Positions 33,709 through 43,629 of a stretch of DNA of 64,000 nt are shown piece after piece (position 1 is the first letter of the stretch; every line of letters begins with the position of its first letter). This DNA comes from Pseudomonas xionganensis. GTDB lineage: Bacteria > Pseudomonadota > Gammaproteobacteria > Pseudomonadales > Pseudomonadaceae. Below the pieces are notes generated by a model that saw nothing but the letters and a program-made list of their open reading frames with translations, had not been told where the DNA came from and searched no databases. The stretch spans positions 1-64,000 of the forward strand of contig NZ_WKJZ01000004.1 in NCBI RefSeq assembly GCF_009763245.1, in the 5' to 3' direction. Made by a program: the position numbers and the translations under genes.

Positions 33709-34842
33709 TCAACCAGTAACCAGCTGGTGCACAAGGGCCAGGGTTTCCTCGATCACGCCCTCTGGCGTATAGAAATGCGGTGAAAAACGTATACCGGCAC
33801 CGCGCTGGGCGCAGATCACCTGCTGATCCAGCAGGCGCTTGTGCAGCAACTGATTATCCCAACCCTCCAGGCTGAACGTGAGGATGCCGGCGCGGCGTGC
33901 AGGCTCTAGCGGGCTGTGCAGCTGGCAGCCGGGCAGGCGCTGTAGACCATCCTGCAGCGCCTGGATGCGTTCGTTCAGACCCTGGGCCACCTGCGCCATG
34001 CCGACTTCTTCGAGCAGCGACAGGCTGGCCTCCAGGGCCATGGCGCCGAGCATATTGGGGCTGCCGCATTCAAAGCGTTTGCCGCTGTGGGCGGGTTGCC
34101 AGTCCTGGCGCTGGTAGTCGCCGGCATGTTCGAGCATATGCCAACCGTATTCGTGCAGTTTGAGTTGCTCGCGCAGTTCGTCGCGGCAGTAGAACACCCC
34201 CAGCCCTTCCGGCCCCAGCAGCCACTTGTGACCGTCGGCCATGGCGAAGTCGCAGGCATAGGCCTGCACGTCGAAGGGCAGGGCGCCCAGCTGTTGGATG
34301 GCGTCGATACAGAACAGCACGCCACGCTGCCGGCAGCCTTGGCCCAGGCGGGCAAGATCCAGGCGTAGGCCGCTGGCGTATTGCACGGCGCTGACCGACA
34401 ACAGCCGGGTGCGCGGGCCGCAGGCGGCAAGCAGCGCGCCTTCCGGGTCGCTAGCTGTCAGGCTGATCTGCCGCACCTCGACACCAAAGCGGCTCAGGGC
34501 CTCCCATACGATACGGTTGGAGGGAAATTCCTCATCGCTGATCAGTACCTGGTCACCGGCCCGCCAGTCGAGGCCGAAGGCGACAAAGGACAGCGCCTCA
34601 GAGGTGTTCTTGGCCAGGGCGATATCGGCGCTGCTGGGCGCATTGAGCAGGCGTTGCAGGCGTTCGCGCAGGCGGCGTTCGACCCCCAGCCAGTCCGGGT
34701 AGTCGCGGGCGCCGCTGAGCAGGTTTTCCTGGGCGAATGCCGTGACCGCCTCTGCGGCGCGTCTGGGCCAGGGGGCGACGGCTGCATGGTTCAGATAGCG
34801 CAGCCCGGGCGCTTGGGGGAACTCGTCATGAAGTCCGTACAT
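33709..34842 (-). CDS. Class V PLP-dependent aminotransferase (cysteine desulfurase-like)
   Basis: A 377-residue fold type I enzyme. The PLP lysine lies in DGHKWLLGPEGLGVFYC, with the cofactor-binding LAKNTSEALSFVAFGLDWRAGD and AIQQLGALPFDVQAYACDF before it. The class V family includes cysteine desulfurases, isopenicillin N epimerases and kynureninases; the catalytic Cys loop of true desulfurases is not evident, so the substrate is unknown. ATG 34842 gives MYGLHDEFPQAPGLRYLNHAAVAPWP, the normal start of the family. Divergent from the TetR gene, 75 bases away. Confidence 0.85.
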   Translation of the reverse strand: MYGLHDEFPQAPGLRYLNHAAVAPWPRRAAEAVTAFAQENLLSGARDYPDWLGVERRLRERLQRLLNAPSSADIALAKNTSEALSFVAFGLDWRAGDQVLISDEEFPSNRIVWEALSRFGVEVRQISLTASDPEGALLAACGPRTRLLSVSAVQYASGLRLDLARLGQGCRQRGVLFCIDAIQQLGALPFDVQAYACDFAMADGHKWLLGPEGLGVFYCRDELREQLKLHEYGWHMLEHAGDYQRQDWQPAHSGKRFECGSPNMLGAMALEASLSLLEEVGMAQVAQGLNERIQALQDGLQRLPGCQLHSPLEPARRAGILTFSLEGWDNQLLHKRLLDQQVICAQRGAGIRFSPHFYTPEGVIEETLALVHQLVTG

Positions 34843-34917
34843 GGTCGGATGATCCGTGCAATTTGCCGTCAATTAGGCATAATACGCCCCTTCGTTTTTC
34901 GACCTCTTAGTCCTTTT

Positions 34918-35556
34918 ATGCATAAAGAACCCCGCAAGGTCCGTGAGTTTCGCCGCCGCGAACAGGAAATTCTCGATACAGCGCTGAAGCTCTTCCTCGA
35001 ACAGGGCGAAGACAGCGTGACAGTGGAGATGATTGCCGATGCCGTGGGTATCGGCAAAGGCACCATCTACAAGCATTTCAAGTCCAAGGCCGAGATCTAC
35101 CTGCGCCTGATGCTCGACTACGAACGCGACCTCAATGCCTTGCTGCACTCGGCCGACATCGACCGCGACAAGGAAGCCCTGTCCCGGGCCTACTTCGAGT
35201 TCCGCATGCGTGACCCGCAGCGCTATCGCCTGTTCGACCGCCTGGAAGAGAAGGTGGTCAAGGGCAACCAGGTGCCGGAGATGGTCGAGCAACTGCACAA
35301 GATTCGCGCCTCCAACTTCGAGCGTCTGACCCAGCTGATCAAGGGCCGCATCGCCGAAGGCAAACTGGAAGACGTGCCGCCGTACTTCCACTACTGCGCC
35401 GCCTGGGCCCTGGTGCATGGCGCCGTGGCGCTGTACCACTCGCCGTTCTGGAGCAATGTGCTGGAAGATCAGGAAGGCTTTTTCCAGTTCCTGATGGACA
35501 TCGGCGTGCGCATGGGCAACAAGCGCAAGCGCGACGGCGAACCTTCCCAGGGCTGA
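34918..35556 (+). CDS. TetR family transcriptional regulator
   Basis: A 212-residue repressor-type protein. The helix-turn-helix lies in the N-terminus (residues ~14-60: ILDTALKLFLEQGEDSVTVEMIADAVGIGKGTIYKHFKSKAEIYLRLM). The C-terminal ligand domain shows no recognisable effector motif. ATG 34918 has a TAATAC box at 34880-34885. A TetR gene is at the same place in P. aeruginosa (PA2957, from memory). Its targets are not known from sequence; the divergent aminotransferase is one candidate. Confidence 0.9.
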   Translation: MHKEPRKVREFRRREQEILDTALKLFLEQGEDSVTVEMIADAVGIGKGTIYKHFKSKAEIYLRLMLDYERDLNALLHSADIDRDKEALSRAYFEFRMRDPQRYRLFDRLEEKVVKGNQVPEMVEQLHKIRASNFERLTQLIKGRIAEGKLEDVPPYFHYCAAWALVHGAVALYHSPFWSNVLEDQEGFFQFLMDIGVRMGNKRKRDGEPSQG

Positions 35557-35573
35557 TAGCCGGGCGAGCAGGT

Positions 35574-36470
35574 ATGAGCATGCAGGATTTCCCCATCGCC
35601 TATATCGAGCCGGTGTTTCGCCCGCCCAGCGAAGCCCATTCGCTGATTCTGCCGGTGACCAACGGCTGTTCCTGGAACCATTGCACCTTCTGCGAAATGT
35701 ATACCCAGGAGCAGAAGAAATTCCGCGCCCGCGACGAAGCCCAGGTGCTGGAGGAGATCCGCCGTGCCGGCCAGCAGCTGATCGTTCAGCGGGTGTTTCT
35801 GGCTGACGGTGACGCCCTAGTGCTGCCGACCCGCCGCCTGCTGAGCATTCTGCAGGCGATCCGCGAGCATATGCCCGAGGTCAGGCGCGTCTCCAGTTAT
35901 TGCCTGCCGCGCAATCTGCGCAAGAAATCGGTGGATGAACTCAAGGAACTGGCCGATGCCGGGCTGAAGATGGCCTATGTTGGCTGCGAGTCCGGCGATG
36001 ATGAAGTGCTGGCGCGGGTCAACAAGGGCGAGACCTATGAGTCGAGCCTGAGCGCCCTGGACAAGCTGGGGCAGGCTGGTATCACCCGCTCGGTGATGAT
36101 CCTCAACGGCCTGGGCGGCGCCTCCCTGAGCCAGCAGCACGCCGACAATTCGGCGCGCCTGATGAACGAGGCGCAGCCCGAGTACCTGTCGACCCTGGTA
36201 GTGAGCTTTCCCATGGGAGAGGCGCGTTTTCGGGCGAATTTTGCCGACTACCAGTCGCTGACCCAGGAGCAGCTGTTTCTTGAAGTGGAGCGTCTGCTGC
36301 AGGGCCTGGAGCTGCGCGACACGGTATTTCGCAGCGACCATGCCTCCAACTATCTGGTGCTCAAGGGCAACCTGGGCGCCGACAAGGCGCGCATGCTGGC
36401 TCAGGTGCGCCAGGCCATCGAGCAGCCGCAGCAGGCCAGGTTGCGTCAGGAATGGCAGCGCGGCCTCTAA
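35574..36470 (+). CDS. Radical SAM protein
   Basis: A 298-residue radical SAM enzyme with the cluster motif CSWNHCTFC (CxxxCxxC) about 30 residues from the start, followed by the SAM-binding beta strands (VFLADGDALVLPTRRL, MAYVGCESGDDEVL). It resembles the B12-free group often mislabelled as coproporphyrinogen oxidase; the diagnostic HemN residues are missing, so the reaction is unknown. It lies 17 bases behind the TetR gene and may be cotranscribed with it. Confidence 0.85.
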   Translation: MSMQDFPIAYIEPVFRPPSEAHSLILPVTNGCSWNHCTFCEMYTQEQKKFRARDEAQVLEEIRRAGQQLIVQRVFLADGDALVLPTRRLLSILQAIREHMPEVRRVSSYCLPRNLRKKSVDELKELADAGLKMAYVGCESGDDEVLARVNKGETYESSLSALDKLGQAGITRSVMILNGLGGASLSQQHADNSARLMNEAQPEYLSTLVVSFPMGEARFRANFADYQSLTQEQLFLEVERLLQGLELRDTVFRSDHASNYLVLKGNLGADKARMLAQVRQAIEQPQQARLRQEWQRGL

Positions 36471-36569
36471 GAGCTCGGACAGAGTCTGCTGCATCCTGGC
36501 TCTGCTGGCGTGAAATCTGCATCTAGGCTCTATCCGCCGGTTTTCCGTCACCGGCCGCAGGAGAAAAGC

Positions 36570-37172
36570 ATGCGCATTCTGATACTGATACTGCTGCTTT
36601 CTGGCTTGCAGGGCTGCATGAAGCCCAGCGATCTGGCCGATGGCGCTCTTCACCAGCTACGCGATGTCGGTGTGTTGGACCATAGTCAGGTGCAGCGGGC
36701 CAGTCCCTGGCGGCTGCAGGCCGACTCTTCGATCTATATCGCTCAGGGCCATTTCACCCCGCCGGGCCAGGCCCATCCGCGGGCCAATGTGGTGGCCGAG
36801 GAGGCCTTCAAGGGCTTTGTCGAGTATTTCCCCATGGTCCGCCGGGCCCGGGCGCCGCTTGGTCTGGAACAGGCCCTGAGCGAGGCGCGCGAGGCCGGCG
36901 CCCATTATTTGCTCTACAGCCGCTTCGCCTATGCCGATGATCGCATCGGCTCGGTGGAGGAGTGGGAGGATCAGGAGGCCCTGGATCGTCTGGGCACTGA
37001 TCGCAGTGTGATCCAGTTGATGCTGCTCGATACCGGCAGCCGCTATCTGGTCGATACGGCCCGTATCCGCACCCGTGGCGGTGTGCTGACGCTGTACGAT
37101 AAAACGCCCGAGGATTTGATCGGTCCGCCGTTGCGTGACTATGCGCGGCGTTTGCTGGGGCTGGGTTATTAG
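36570..37172 (+). CDS. Lipoprotein, DUF4823-like
   Basis: A 200-residue lipoprotein: signal MRILILILLLSGLQGC with lipobox LQGC and Cys16. The mature part has RRARAPLGLEQALSEAREAGAHYLLY, reminiscent of DUF4823 lipoproteins, but I could not confirm the family. The residue after Cys is Met, which does not signal inner-membrane retention in the E. coli rule. AGGAGA stands before ATG 36570. Function unknown. Confidence 0.75.
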   Translation: MRILILILLLSGLQGCMKPSDLADGALHQLRDVGVLDHSQVQRASPWRLQADSSIYIAQGHFTPPGQAHPRANVVAEEAFKGFVEYFPMVRRARAPLGLEQALSEAREAGAHYLLYSRFAYADDRIGSVEEWEDQEALDRLGTDRSVIQLMLLDTGSRYLVDTARIRTRGGVLTLYDKTPEDLIGPPLRDYARRLLGLGY

Positions 37173-37240
37173 AAACCAGGAGCTTGTGGATGCAGATGCC
37201 TGGCGCCTACGATAACCGTACCTAGGGTAAAGGAGTGGGT

Positions 37241-37807
37241 ATGAGCGATACAGGCAAGGTCGGCGATCTGTTGGCACAGATTCCCAAGGGCGAGAAGAAG
37301 GGGCTGCCGCCCGTGCATCTGTGGAATCCAGCGTTCTGTGGCGATATCGATATGCGCATCGCCCGCGACGGCACCTGGTTCTATATGGGCACGCCGATTG
37401 GTCGTCAGGCCATGGTCAAGCTGTTCTCCACCATCATTCGTCGCGACGGCGACAAGTACGTGCTGGTAACGCCGGTGGAAATGGTCGGTATCCAGGTCGA
37501 CGATGCGCCCTTTGTCGCGGTCAGCCTGCAGGTGGAGGGCGGGGGTGAGAGCCAGCTGCTGCGTTTTACCAGCAATGTCGAGGATGAGATTGTGGCGGGC
37601 GCCGACCACCCGATTCGTGTCGAACTGGATGCGCAGACCGGCGAGCCTGCCCCCTATTTGCATGTGCGCAGCAATCTGGAGGCGCTGATCCACCGCAATG
37701 TGTTCTACCAGCTGGTGGAGCTGGCAGTGCCCCGTGATATCGATGGGCAGCGCTGGCTTGGGGTGTGGAGTGGAGGGCAGTTCTTTCCTATTGGTTTGGA
37801 GCCATAG
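37241..37807 (+). CDS. DUF1285 family protein
   Basis: A 188-residue cytoplasmic protein with the DUF1285 pattern: PPVHLWNPAFCGDIDMRIARDGTWFYMGTPIGR near the start and DGKYVL-like and RSNLEALIHRNVFYQLVELA near the end. Function unknown. ATG 37241 is preceded by AAAGGAG (37228-37235), which rules out the GTG at 37235. A very strong terminator follows. Confidence 0.87.
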   Translation: MSDTGKVGDLLAQIPKGEKKGLPPVHLWNPAFCGDIDMRIARDGTWFYMGTPIGRQAMVKLFSTIIRRDGDKYVLVTPVEMVGIQVDDAPFVAVSLQVEGGGESQLLRFTSNVEDEIVAGADHPIRVELDAQTGEPAPYLHVRSNLEALIHRNVFYQLVELAVPRDIDGQRWLGVWSGGQFFPIGLEP

Positions 37808-37813
37808 GGCGTA

Positions 37814-37869
37814 TCAGGCATCAAAAACAACAAAGGCTCCCGAGGGAGCCTTTGTTGTTTTTGATGCCT
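37814..37869. terminator. Bidirectional terminator, perfect 27-bp inverted repeat
   Basis: Bases 37814-37840 are the exact reverse complement of 37843-37869, with only two bases between. The inner GC stem (GGCTCCC/GGGAGCC) with flanking A and T runs is a classic terminator for the DUF1285 gene; the minus strand would work for etfqo too. Confidence 0.9.
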
Positions 37870-38026
37870 GTTTACGATCTTGCGAGCTAGAGCCTTGTAA
37901 GGCGCTACGTTAGTAACAGCCTCCGGCTGGTCAAGCAGGTGAGGAAGCGGAGTGTACTGTTGTACATGAGCATTCCGAACCTGTTTTCAACGCAGCAGGG
38001 CCGACGCGCAGCAGATCGTAAGCAGG
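37866..38026. repeat. 161-bp intergenic element with terminal inverted repeats
   Basis: CCTGTTTACGATCT (37866-37879) and AGATCGTAAGCAGG (38013-38026) are inverted repeats matching at 13 of 14 positions. Inside lies an imperfect hairpin (37936-37983) around GTAC-TGTT-GTAC. The inner sequence resembles a GGAATGCTCATGTAC-type element that I remember as recurring between genes in Pseudomonas. It ends four bases from the etfqo stop. No open frame fits it. Confidence 0.6.
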
Positions 38027-38029
38027 TTC

Positions 38030-39694
<1,665 letters not shown>

Positions 39695-39765
39695 AGGCTA
39701 TCTCCTACTCAAGGCACTCTAATTTTATTTGACGATCAGGCTCGTTCCCTGGGCGATGCTGGCGC

Positions 39766-39794
39766 ATTATATCCACACGCTTCAAATGGGCCAA
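39766..39794 (-). promoter_or_regulatory. Promoter of etfqo
   Basis: On the minus strand TTGGCC (39794-39789), a 17-base spacer and a perfect TATAAT (39771-39766). The candidate PsrA site begins three bases upstream of the -35. Confidence 0.72.
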
Positions 39795-39796
39795 TA

Positions 39797-39810
39797 CAAA
39801 CGTTTGTTTG
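39797..39810. promoter_or_regulatory. Candidate PsrA operator
   Basis: CAAAC-GTTT-GTTTG fits the published P. aeruginosa PsrA consensus (G/C)AAAC-N2-4-GTTT(G/C). It overlaps the etfBA -35 and touches the etfqo -35. PsrA is a TetR-type regulator released by long-chain acyl-CoA, and etf genes are reported among its targets (from memory). Confidence 0.62.
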
Positions 39811-39834
39811 AATTTTCTGTAGCGGTGCTAGAAT
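39808..39834 (+). promoter_or_regulatory. Promoter of etfBA
   Basis: TTGAAT (39808-39813) and TAGAAT (39829-39834) with a 15-base spacer, or 16 if TTTGAA is used. The short spacer makes it weaker than the etfqo promoter by sequence. Its -35 lies in the PsrA-like site. Confidence 0.55.
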
Positions 39835-40014
39835 CCTACTACATCGCGGACAATTGGCAGGCTCGTTGTATTGACCGAGCCAGGTCGTGCGGTCAAGATA
39901 CGGGCGGTTTTGGGTCCACCGTTACAGGTAGGCCGCCGGTTCCGGCCGGCATGCTGGTCCCGCCATGTTCGCTTTTGGCGACATTCTTATTCACCGGAGA
40001 GTAACGAGGAATCC

Positions 40015-40764
40015 ATGAAGGTTCTTGTAGCTGTCAAACGAGTGGTCGACTACAACGTCAAGGTTCGCGTCAAGGCGGACAACAGCGGCGTTGATCTTGC
40101 CAACGTCAAGATGTCGATGAATCCCTTCTGCGAAATCGCCGTGGAAGAAGCGGTGCGCCTGAAAGAAAAAGGCGTGGCCAGTGAAATCGTCGTGGTAACC
40201 ATCGGCCCGGCCACTGCTCAAGAGCAGCTGCGTACCGCCCTGGCCCTGGGTGCCGACCGTGCCATCCTGGTTGAGTCGGCCGACGAGCTGAACTCCCTGG
40301 CTGTGGCCAAACTGCTCAAGGCCGTGGTTGATAAAGAACAGCCGCAACTGGTCATCATGGGCAAGCAGGCCATCGACAGCGACAACAACCAGACCGGCCA
40401 GATGCTCGGCGCGCTGACTGGCTTCGGCCAGGGCACCTTCGCCTCCAAGGTTGAAGTGGCTGGCGACAAGGTCAACGTCACCCGCGAAATCGACGGCGGT
40501 CTGCAGACCGTTGCGCTGAACCTGCCGGCTATCGTCACCACCGACCTGCGCCTCAATGAGCCGCGCTATGCGTCGCTGCCGAACATCATGAAGGCCAAGA
40601 AGAAGCCGCTGGAAACCGTTACCCCGGACGCCCTGGGTGTTTCCACCGCTTCCACCGTCAAGACCCTGAAAGTCGAAGCGCCTGCTACCCGCAGCGCCGG
40701 TATCAAGGTCAAGTCCGTGGCTGAACTGATCGAGAAACTGAAGAACGAGGCGAAGGTAATCTAA
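40015..40764 (+). CDS. etfB: Electron transfer flavoprotein beta subunit
   Basis: Small subunit of the ETF dimer that collects electrons from acyl-CoA dehydrogenases. The 249 residues begin MKVLVAVKRVVDYNVKVRVK and include the ETF beta signature VIMGKQAIDSDNNQTGQMLGAL with the AMP site. ATG 40015 follows GAGGAA. etfA starts at the base after the stop. Confidence 0.97.
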   Translation: MKVLVAVKRVVDYNVKVRVKADNSGVDLANVKMSMNPFCEIAVEEAVRLKEKGVASEIVVVTIGPATAQEQLRTALALGADRAILVESADELNSLAVAKLLKAVVDKEQPQLVIMGKQAIDSDNNQTGQMLGALTGFGQGTFASKVEVAGDKVNVTREIDGGLQTVALNLPAIVTTDLRLNEPRYASLPNIMKAKKKPLETVTPDALGVSTASTVKTLKVEAPATRSAGIKVKSVAELIEKLKNEAKVI

Positions 40765-41694
40765 ATGACTATCCTGGTTATCGCTGAACACACCAACGCT
40801 GCCCTGGCTGCAGCCACTCTGAACACCGTTGGCGCTGCCGCGAAAATCGGTGGTGACATTCATGTGCTGGTTGCCGGTTCCGCCTGTGGCGCTGCTGCCG
40901 AAGCCGCTGCCAAAGTGGCTGGCGTGGCCAAGGTGCTGGTTGCCGACAACGCCGCTTACGAGCACCAGCTGCCGGAAAACGTTGCGCCGCTGGTAGCCGA
41001 ACTGGGCCAGGGCTACAGCCACATCCTGGCTGCCGCCACCAGCAACGGTAAGAACATCCTGCCGCGCGTTGCCGCTGCCCTGGATGTTGATCAGATCTCG
41101 GAAATCATCGCCGTTGAAAGCGCCGATACCTTCAAGCGCCCAATCTACGCCGGTAACGCCATTGCCACCGTGCAGTCCAGTGCTTCCGTAAAAGTGATCA
41201 CCGTACGTGCCACCGGTTTCGATCCGGTTGCGGCCGAAGGCGGCAGCGCTGCCGTTGAAGCCGTTAGCGGTGCGGCTGATGCGGGCAAGTCGGCGTTCGT
41301 CGGCGAAGAGCTGGCCAAGTCCGATCGTCCGGAACTGACCGCTGCCAAGATCGTCGTTTCCGGCGGCCGCGGCATGCAGAACGGTGACAACTTCAAGCAC
41401 CTGTACGCCCTGGCCGACAAGCTGGGCGCTGCCGTTGGCGCTTCCCGCGCGGCGGTCGACGCAGGCTTCGTACCCAACGACATGCAGGTCGGTCAGACCG
41501 GCAAGATCGTTGCACCGCAGCTGTATATCGCCGTTGGTATCTCCGGCGCGATCCAGCACCTGGCTGGTATGAAAGACTCCAAGGTGATCGTAGCGATCAA
41601 CAAGGACGAAGAAGCACCGATCTTCCAGGTGGCCGACTACGGCCTGGTGGCGGATCTGTTCGAAGCTGTACCTGAGCTGGAGAAGCTGGTTTAA
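40765..41694 (+). CDS. etfA: Electron transfer flavoprotein alpha subunit
   Basis: FAD-carrying large subunit of ETF, 309 residues. The C-terminal FAD domain has VSGGRGMQNGDNFK, AVDAGFVPNDMQVGQTGKIVAPQLYIAVGISGAIQHLAGMKDSK, typical of the family. The gene is coupled to etfB with no gap and closed by a terminator. Confidence 0.97.
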   Translation: MTILVIAEHTNAALAAATLNTVGAAAKIGGDIHVLVAGSACGAAAEAAAKVAGVAKVLVADNAAYEHQLPENVAPLVAELGQGYSHILAAATSNGKNILPRVAAALDVDQISEIIAVESADTFKRPIYAGNAIATVQSSASVKVITVRATGFDPVAAEGGSAAVEAVSGAADAGKSAFVGEELAKSDRPELTAAKIVVSGGRGMQNGDNFKHLYALADKLGAAVGASRAAVDAGFVPNDMQVGQTGKIVAPQLYIAVGISGAIQHLAGMKDSKVIVAINKDEEAPIFQVADYGLVADLFEAVPELEKLV

Positions 41695-41713
41695 GCCAGT
41701 TTCCCCAGTCCAG

Positions 41714-41743
41714 AAAAAACCCGCTCATCGAGCGGGTTTTTTT
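41714..41743. terminator. Terminator of etfBA
   Basis: CCCGCTC (41720-41726) pairs with GAGCGGG (41730-41736), extended by A-T pairs, and a run of seven T follows. The A run on the left makes it usable for the convergent hydrolase gene as well. Confidence 0.92.
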
Positions 41744-41751
41744 ATGCGTGC

Positions 41752-42681
41752 TCAATCATGATGAGCCTTGAGAAAGCCGCGGTAGTGCTCGGCGCTCTGC
41801 TGCGGGCGTTCGATCATTGGCGCATGGCCGGTGTTGGCCATTACCACCACGCTGGGCTGGCGCAGCAGCGGCTGCATCACTTCAATGCTGGAAACATGCA
41901 GCACGCGGTCCTGCTCGCCCCAGAGCAGCAGAGTAGGGGCCTGGATCTTGCCCAGTTCCGGCTCCAGGGGGATATAGCGTTCGATCAGGTGGTTGAAGAC
42001 CCGGTCGTAATGGACGCTGTTGGCTGTAGCCTGCGCAGCGAAATAGTCCTTGAGCGAGTCCGGCAGCGTTGGCGCTTCGACAAAGACGAACTGCAGCAGG
42101 CGCTCGAAGTCCTCCCGACTTCTGACCACCAGGGGATTGGCTTCACCGCGCTGGATGATCTGGCGCAGCTCGCTGGGCTCCGGTGAGTCGATGCCGGCAT
42201 TGTTGAACAGCGCCACCGAGAGAACTTGCTCCGGATAGCGAGCAGCATAGAGCGCGCTGATATGACCGCCCATGGAATTGCCGATCAGGTGGGCCTTTCC
42301 GATACCCAGGGCTTTGAGGATGCCAGCCAGGCGCTCGGCCTGGGTGCCGACATCGTAGCTGCCTGCGGGCTTGTCGCTGGCGCCAAAGCCAGGGAGGTCA
42401 AGGGCCAGCACATGGTAGTCGGAGGTCAGGTGGCGGGCGAAGCGCAGCCAGTTGTCCTTGTTGGCGGCAAAACCATGCAGCATGACAATGCTTTGTGCGG
42501 CCCTAGGACCGCCTTCATAGTAATGAATGCTAAGATCGCCCACGGTGATCTGTTTGGCGCTCAGATCGGCCCGTTGCCGTTCGAACCATTGCACGCTGGT
42601 AAAGAGGGCGGCTGGCGACAGGTAGAGCAGGGCCGCTGCGGCAAGCAGCAGGCCGAGCAGGTACGCAATTGGTTTTTTCAT
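41752..42681 (-). CDS. Alpha/beta hydrolase, lipase-like
   Basis: A 309-residue hydrolase with an N-terminal membrane anchor or uncleaved signal (IAYLLGLLLAAAALLYLSPAAL). The nucleophile elbow is GNSMGG, preceded by the oxyanion motif LHGFAANKDNW; the acid is likely Asp in LLWGEQDRV and the His in NTGHAPMIERP. It resembles the Moraxella Lip3-type lipases and lies beside etf in P. aeruginosa too (PA2949, from memory). The substrate is not certain; an esterase is also possible. Confidence 0.87.
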   Translation of the reverse strand: MKKPIAYLLGLLLAAAALLYLSPAALFTSVQWFERQRADLSAKQITVGDLSIHYYEGGPRAAQSIVMLHGFAANKDNWLRFARHLTSDYHVLALDLPGFGASDKPAGSYDVGTQAERLAGILKALGIGKAHLIGNSMGGHISALYAARYPEQVLSVALFNNAGIDSPEPSELRQIIQRGEANPLVVRSREDFERLLQFVFVEAPTLPDSLKDYFAAQATANSVHYDRVFNHLIERYIPLEPELGKIQAPTLLLWGEQDRVLHVSSIEVMQPLLRQPSVVVMANTGHAPMIERPQQSAEHYRGFLKAHHD

Positions 42682-42792
42682 TTTTCGTCTTTATCGCGAA
42701 TTGGTATTTGAACATTTAAGCTAGCATGAAGCAGAAATCTTTCGGTGGGTCGCAGTGCAGTCCCCATCCATGGTTGAGTCGAGAAGTTGTCA

Positions 42793-43620
42793 ATGCTTGA
42801 GCGTAGTGTCCTGAAATCTCTGTTGTGGGTCCTGAGTCTGTCGCTGCTGCCATGGGCGGCTTTTGCCGCGGGCAAGTGCGAGCGTCTGGTGGCCACCGGC
42901 AACCCGGAGTATCCGCCCTATCTCTGGCGTGACCCGCAGAATCCCCGTCAGCTGATCGGTGCCAATGCCGACTTGCTCAAGCATATTGCCGATGAGTTGG
43001 GCCTGGTGGTGGATGTGATCTATACCGGCCCCTGGTCCAGGGCCCAGGATGAAGTGCGTACCGGTCGGGTCGATCTGATTGCCGGGGCCTTTCTCACGCT
43101 GCCGCGCCTGGAAAGCATGGATTACGTTCATCCGCCGTTCTACTACGCCTCCAGTGTGGTGTGGGTGAGCAAGGAGCGGGCCTTCGATTACAGTGGCTGG
43201 GACGACTTGCGCGGACGTACCGGCGATACCCTGGTCAATAACAGTTTCGGTCAGCAATTTGATGCCTACGCCAAGGAGCATCTGACCCTGGAGGGCGTGG
43301 CCAGCCTGACCCAGGCTTTCCAGAAGCTGCTGCTGGGCCGCACCGATTATGTGTTGTACGAGCAATACCCGGGACTGGCCGTGGCCGGAACCCAGGGGCT
43401 TGAAGAGCACCTGCAGATTCTTCAGCCGCCCATTTCCAGTGAAGGGCTCTATCTGACCCTGTCCCACAACTCCGCCTGCAACGATGCCTGGCTGCGCGGT
43501 CAGTTGGCTGTAAAGATGAATCAGGCGTTGCTTGCCGGGCTGCCCGAGCAGTTGCTGCAGCGCAATCTGCTGCTCTGGCAGAGCCAGCAGATGCAGGTCG
43601 AGCCCGAATCTACCCCGTAG
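42793..43620 (+). CDS. Extracellular solute-binding protein, family 3 type
   Basis: A 275-residue periplasmic protein with a signal peptide (SLLWVLSLSLLPWAAFA-A) and the two-lobed SBP_bac_3 fold (ATGNPEYPPYLWRDPQN at the start, then the middle stretch VDLIAGAFLTLPRLESMDYVHPPFYY). Amino acid uptake proteins have the same fold, but there is no permease or ATPase gene nearby. The ATG 42793 is chosen since it gives a proper signal. It stands 9 bases before two lipoprotein genes and may be part of that operon. Ligand unknown. Confidence 0.85.
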   Translation: MLERSVLKSLLWVLSLSLLPWAAFAAGKCERLVATGNPEYPPYLWRDPQNPRQLIGANADLLKHIADELGLVVDVIYTGPWSRAQDEVRTGRVDLIAGAFLTLPRLESMDYVHPPFYYASSVVWVSKERAFDYSGWDDLRGRTGDTLVNNSFGQQFDAYAKEHLTLEGVASLTQAFQKLLLGRTDYVLYEQYPGLAVAGTQGLEEHLQILQPPISSEGLYLTLSHNSACNDAWLRGQLAVKMNQALLAGLPEQLLQRNLLLWQSQQMQVEPESTP

Positions 43621-43629
43621 GAAGCCCAC

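Larger units (their letters stand above)
39695..40014. other. Divergent control region etfqo / etfBA
   Basis: This 320-base gap holds no gene. It contains two back-to-back promoters around one candidate PsrA site (39766-39834) and a GC-rich leader of about 170 nt before etfB ending in GAGGAA. Confidence 0.7.

Noticed and set aside
33488..33772. A 94-codon plus-strand frame between tatD and the aminotransferase
   Set aside because: It runs through the terminator and small RNA candidate on the other strand and has no ribosome site.
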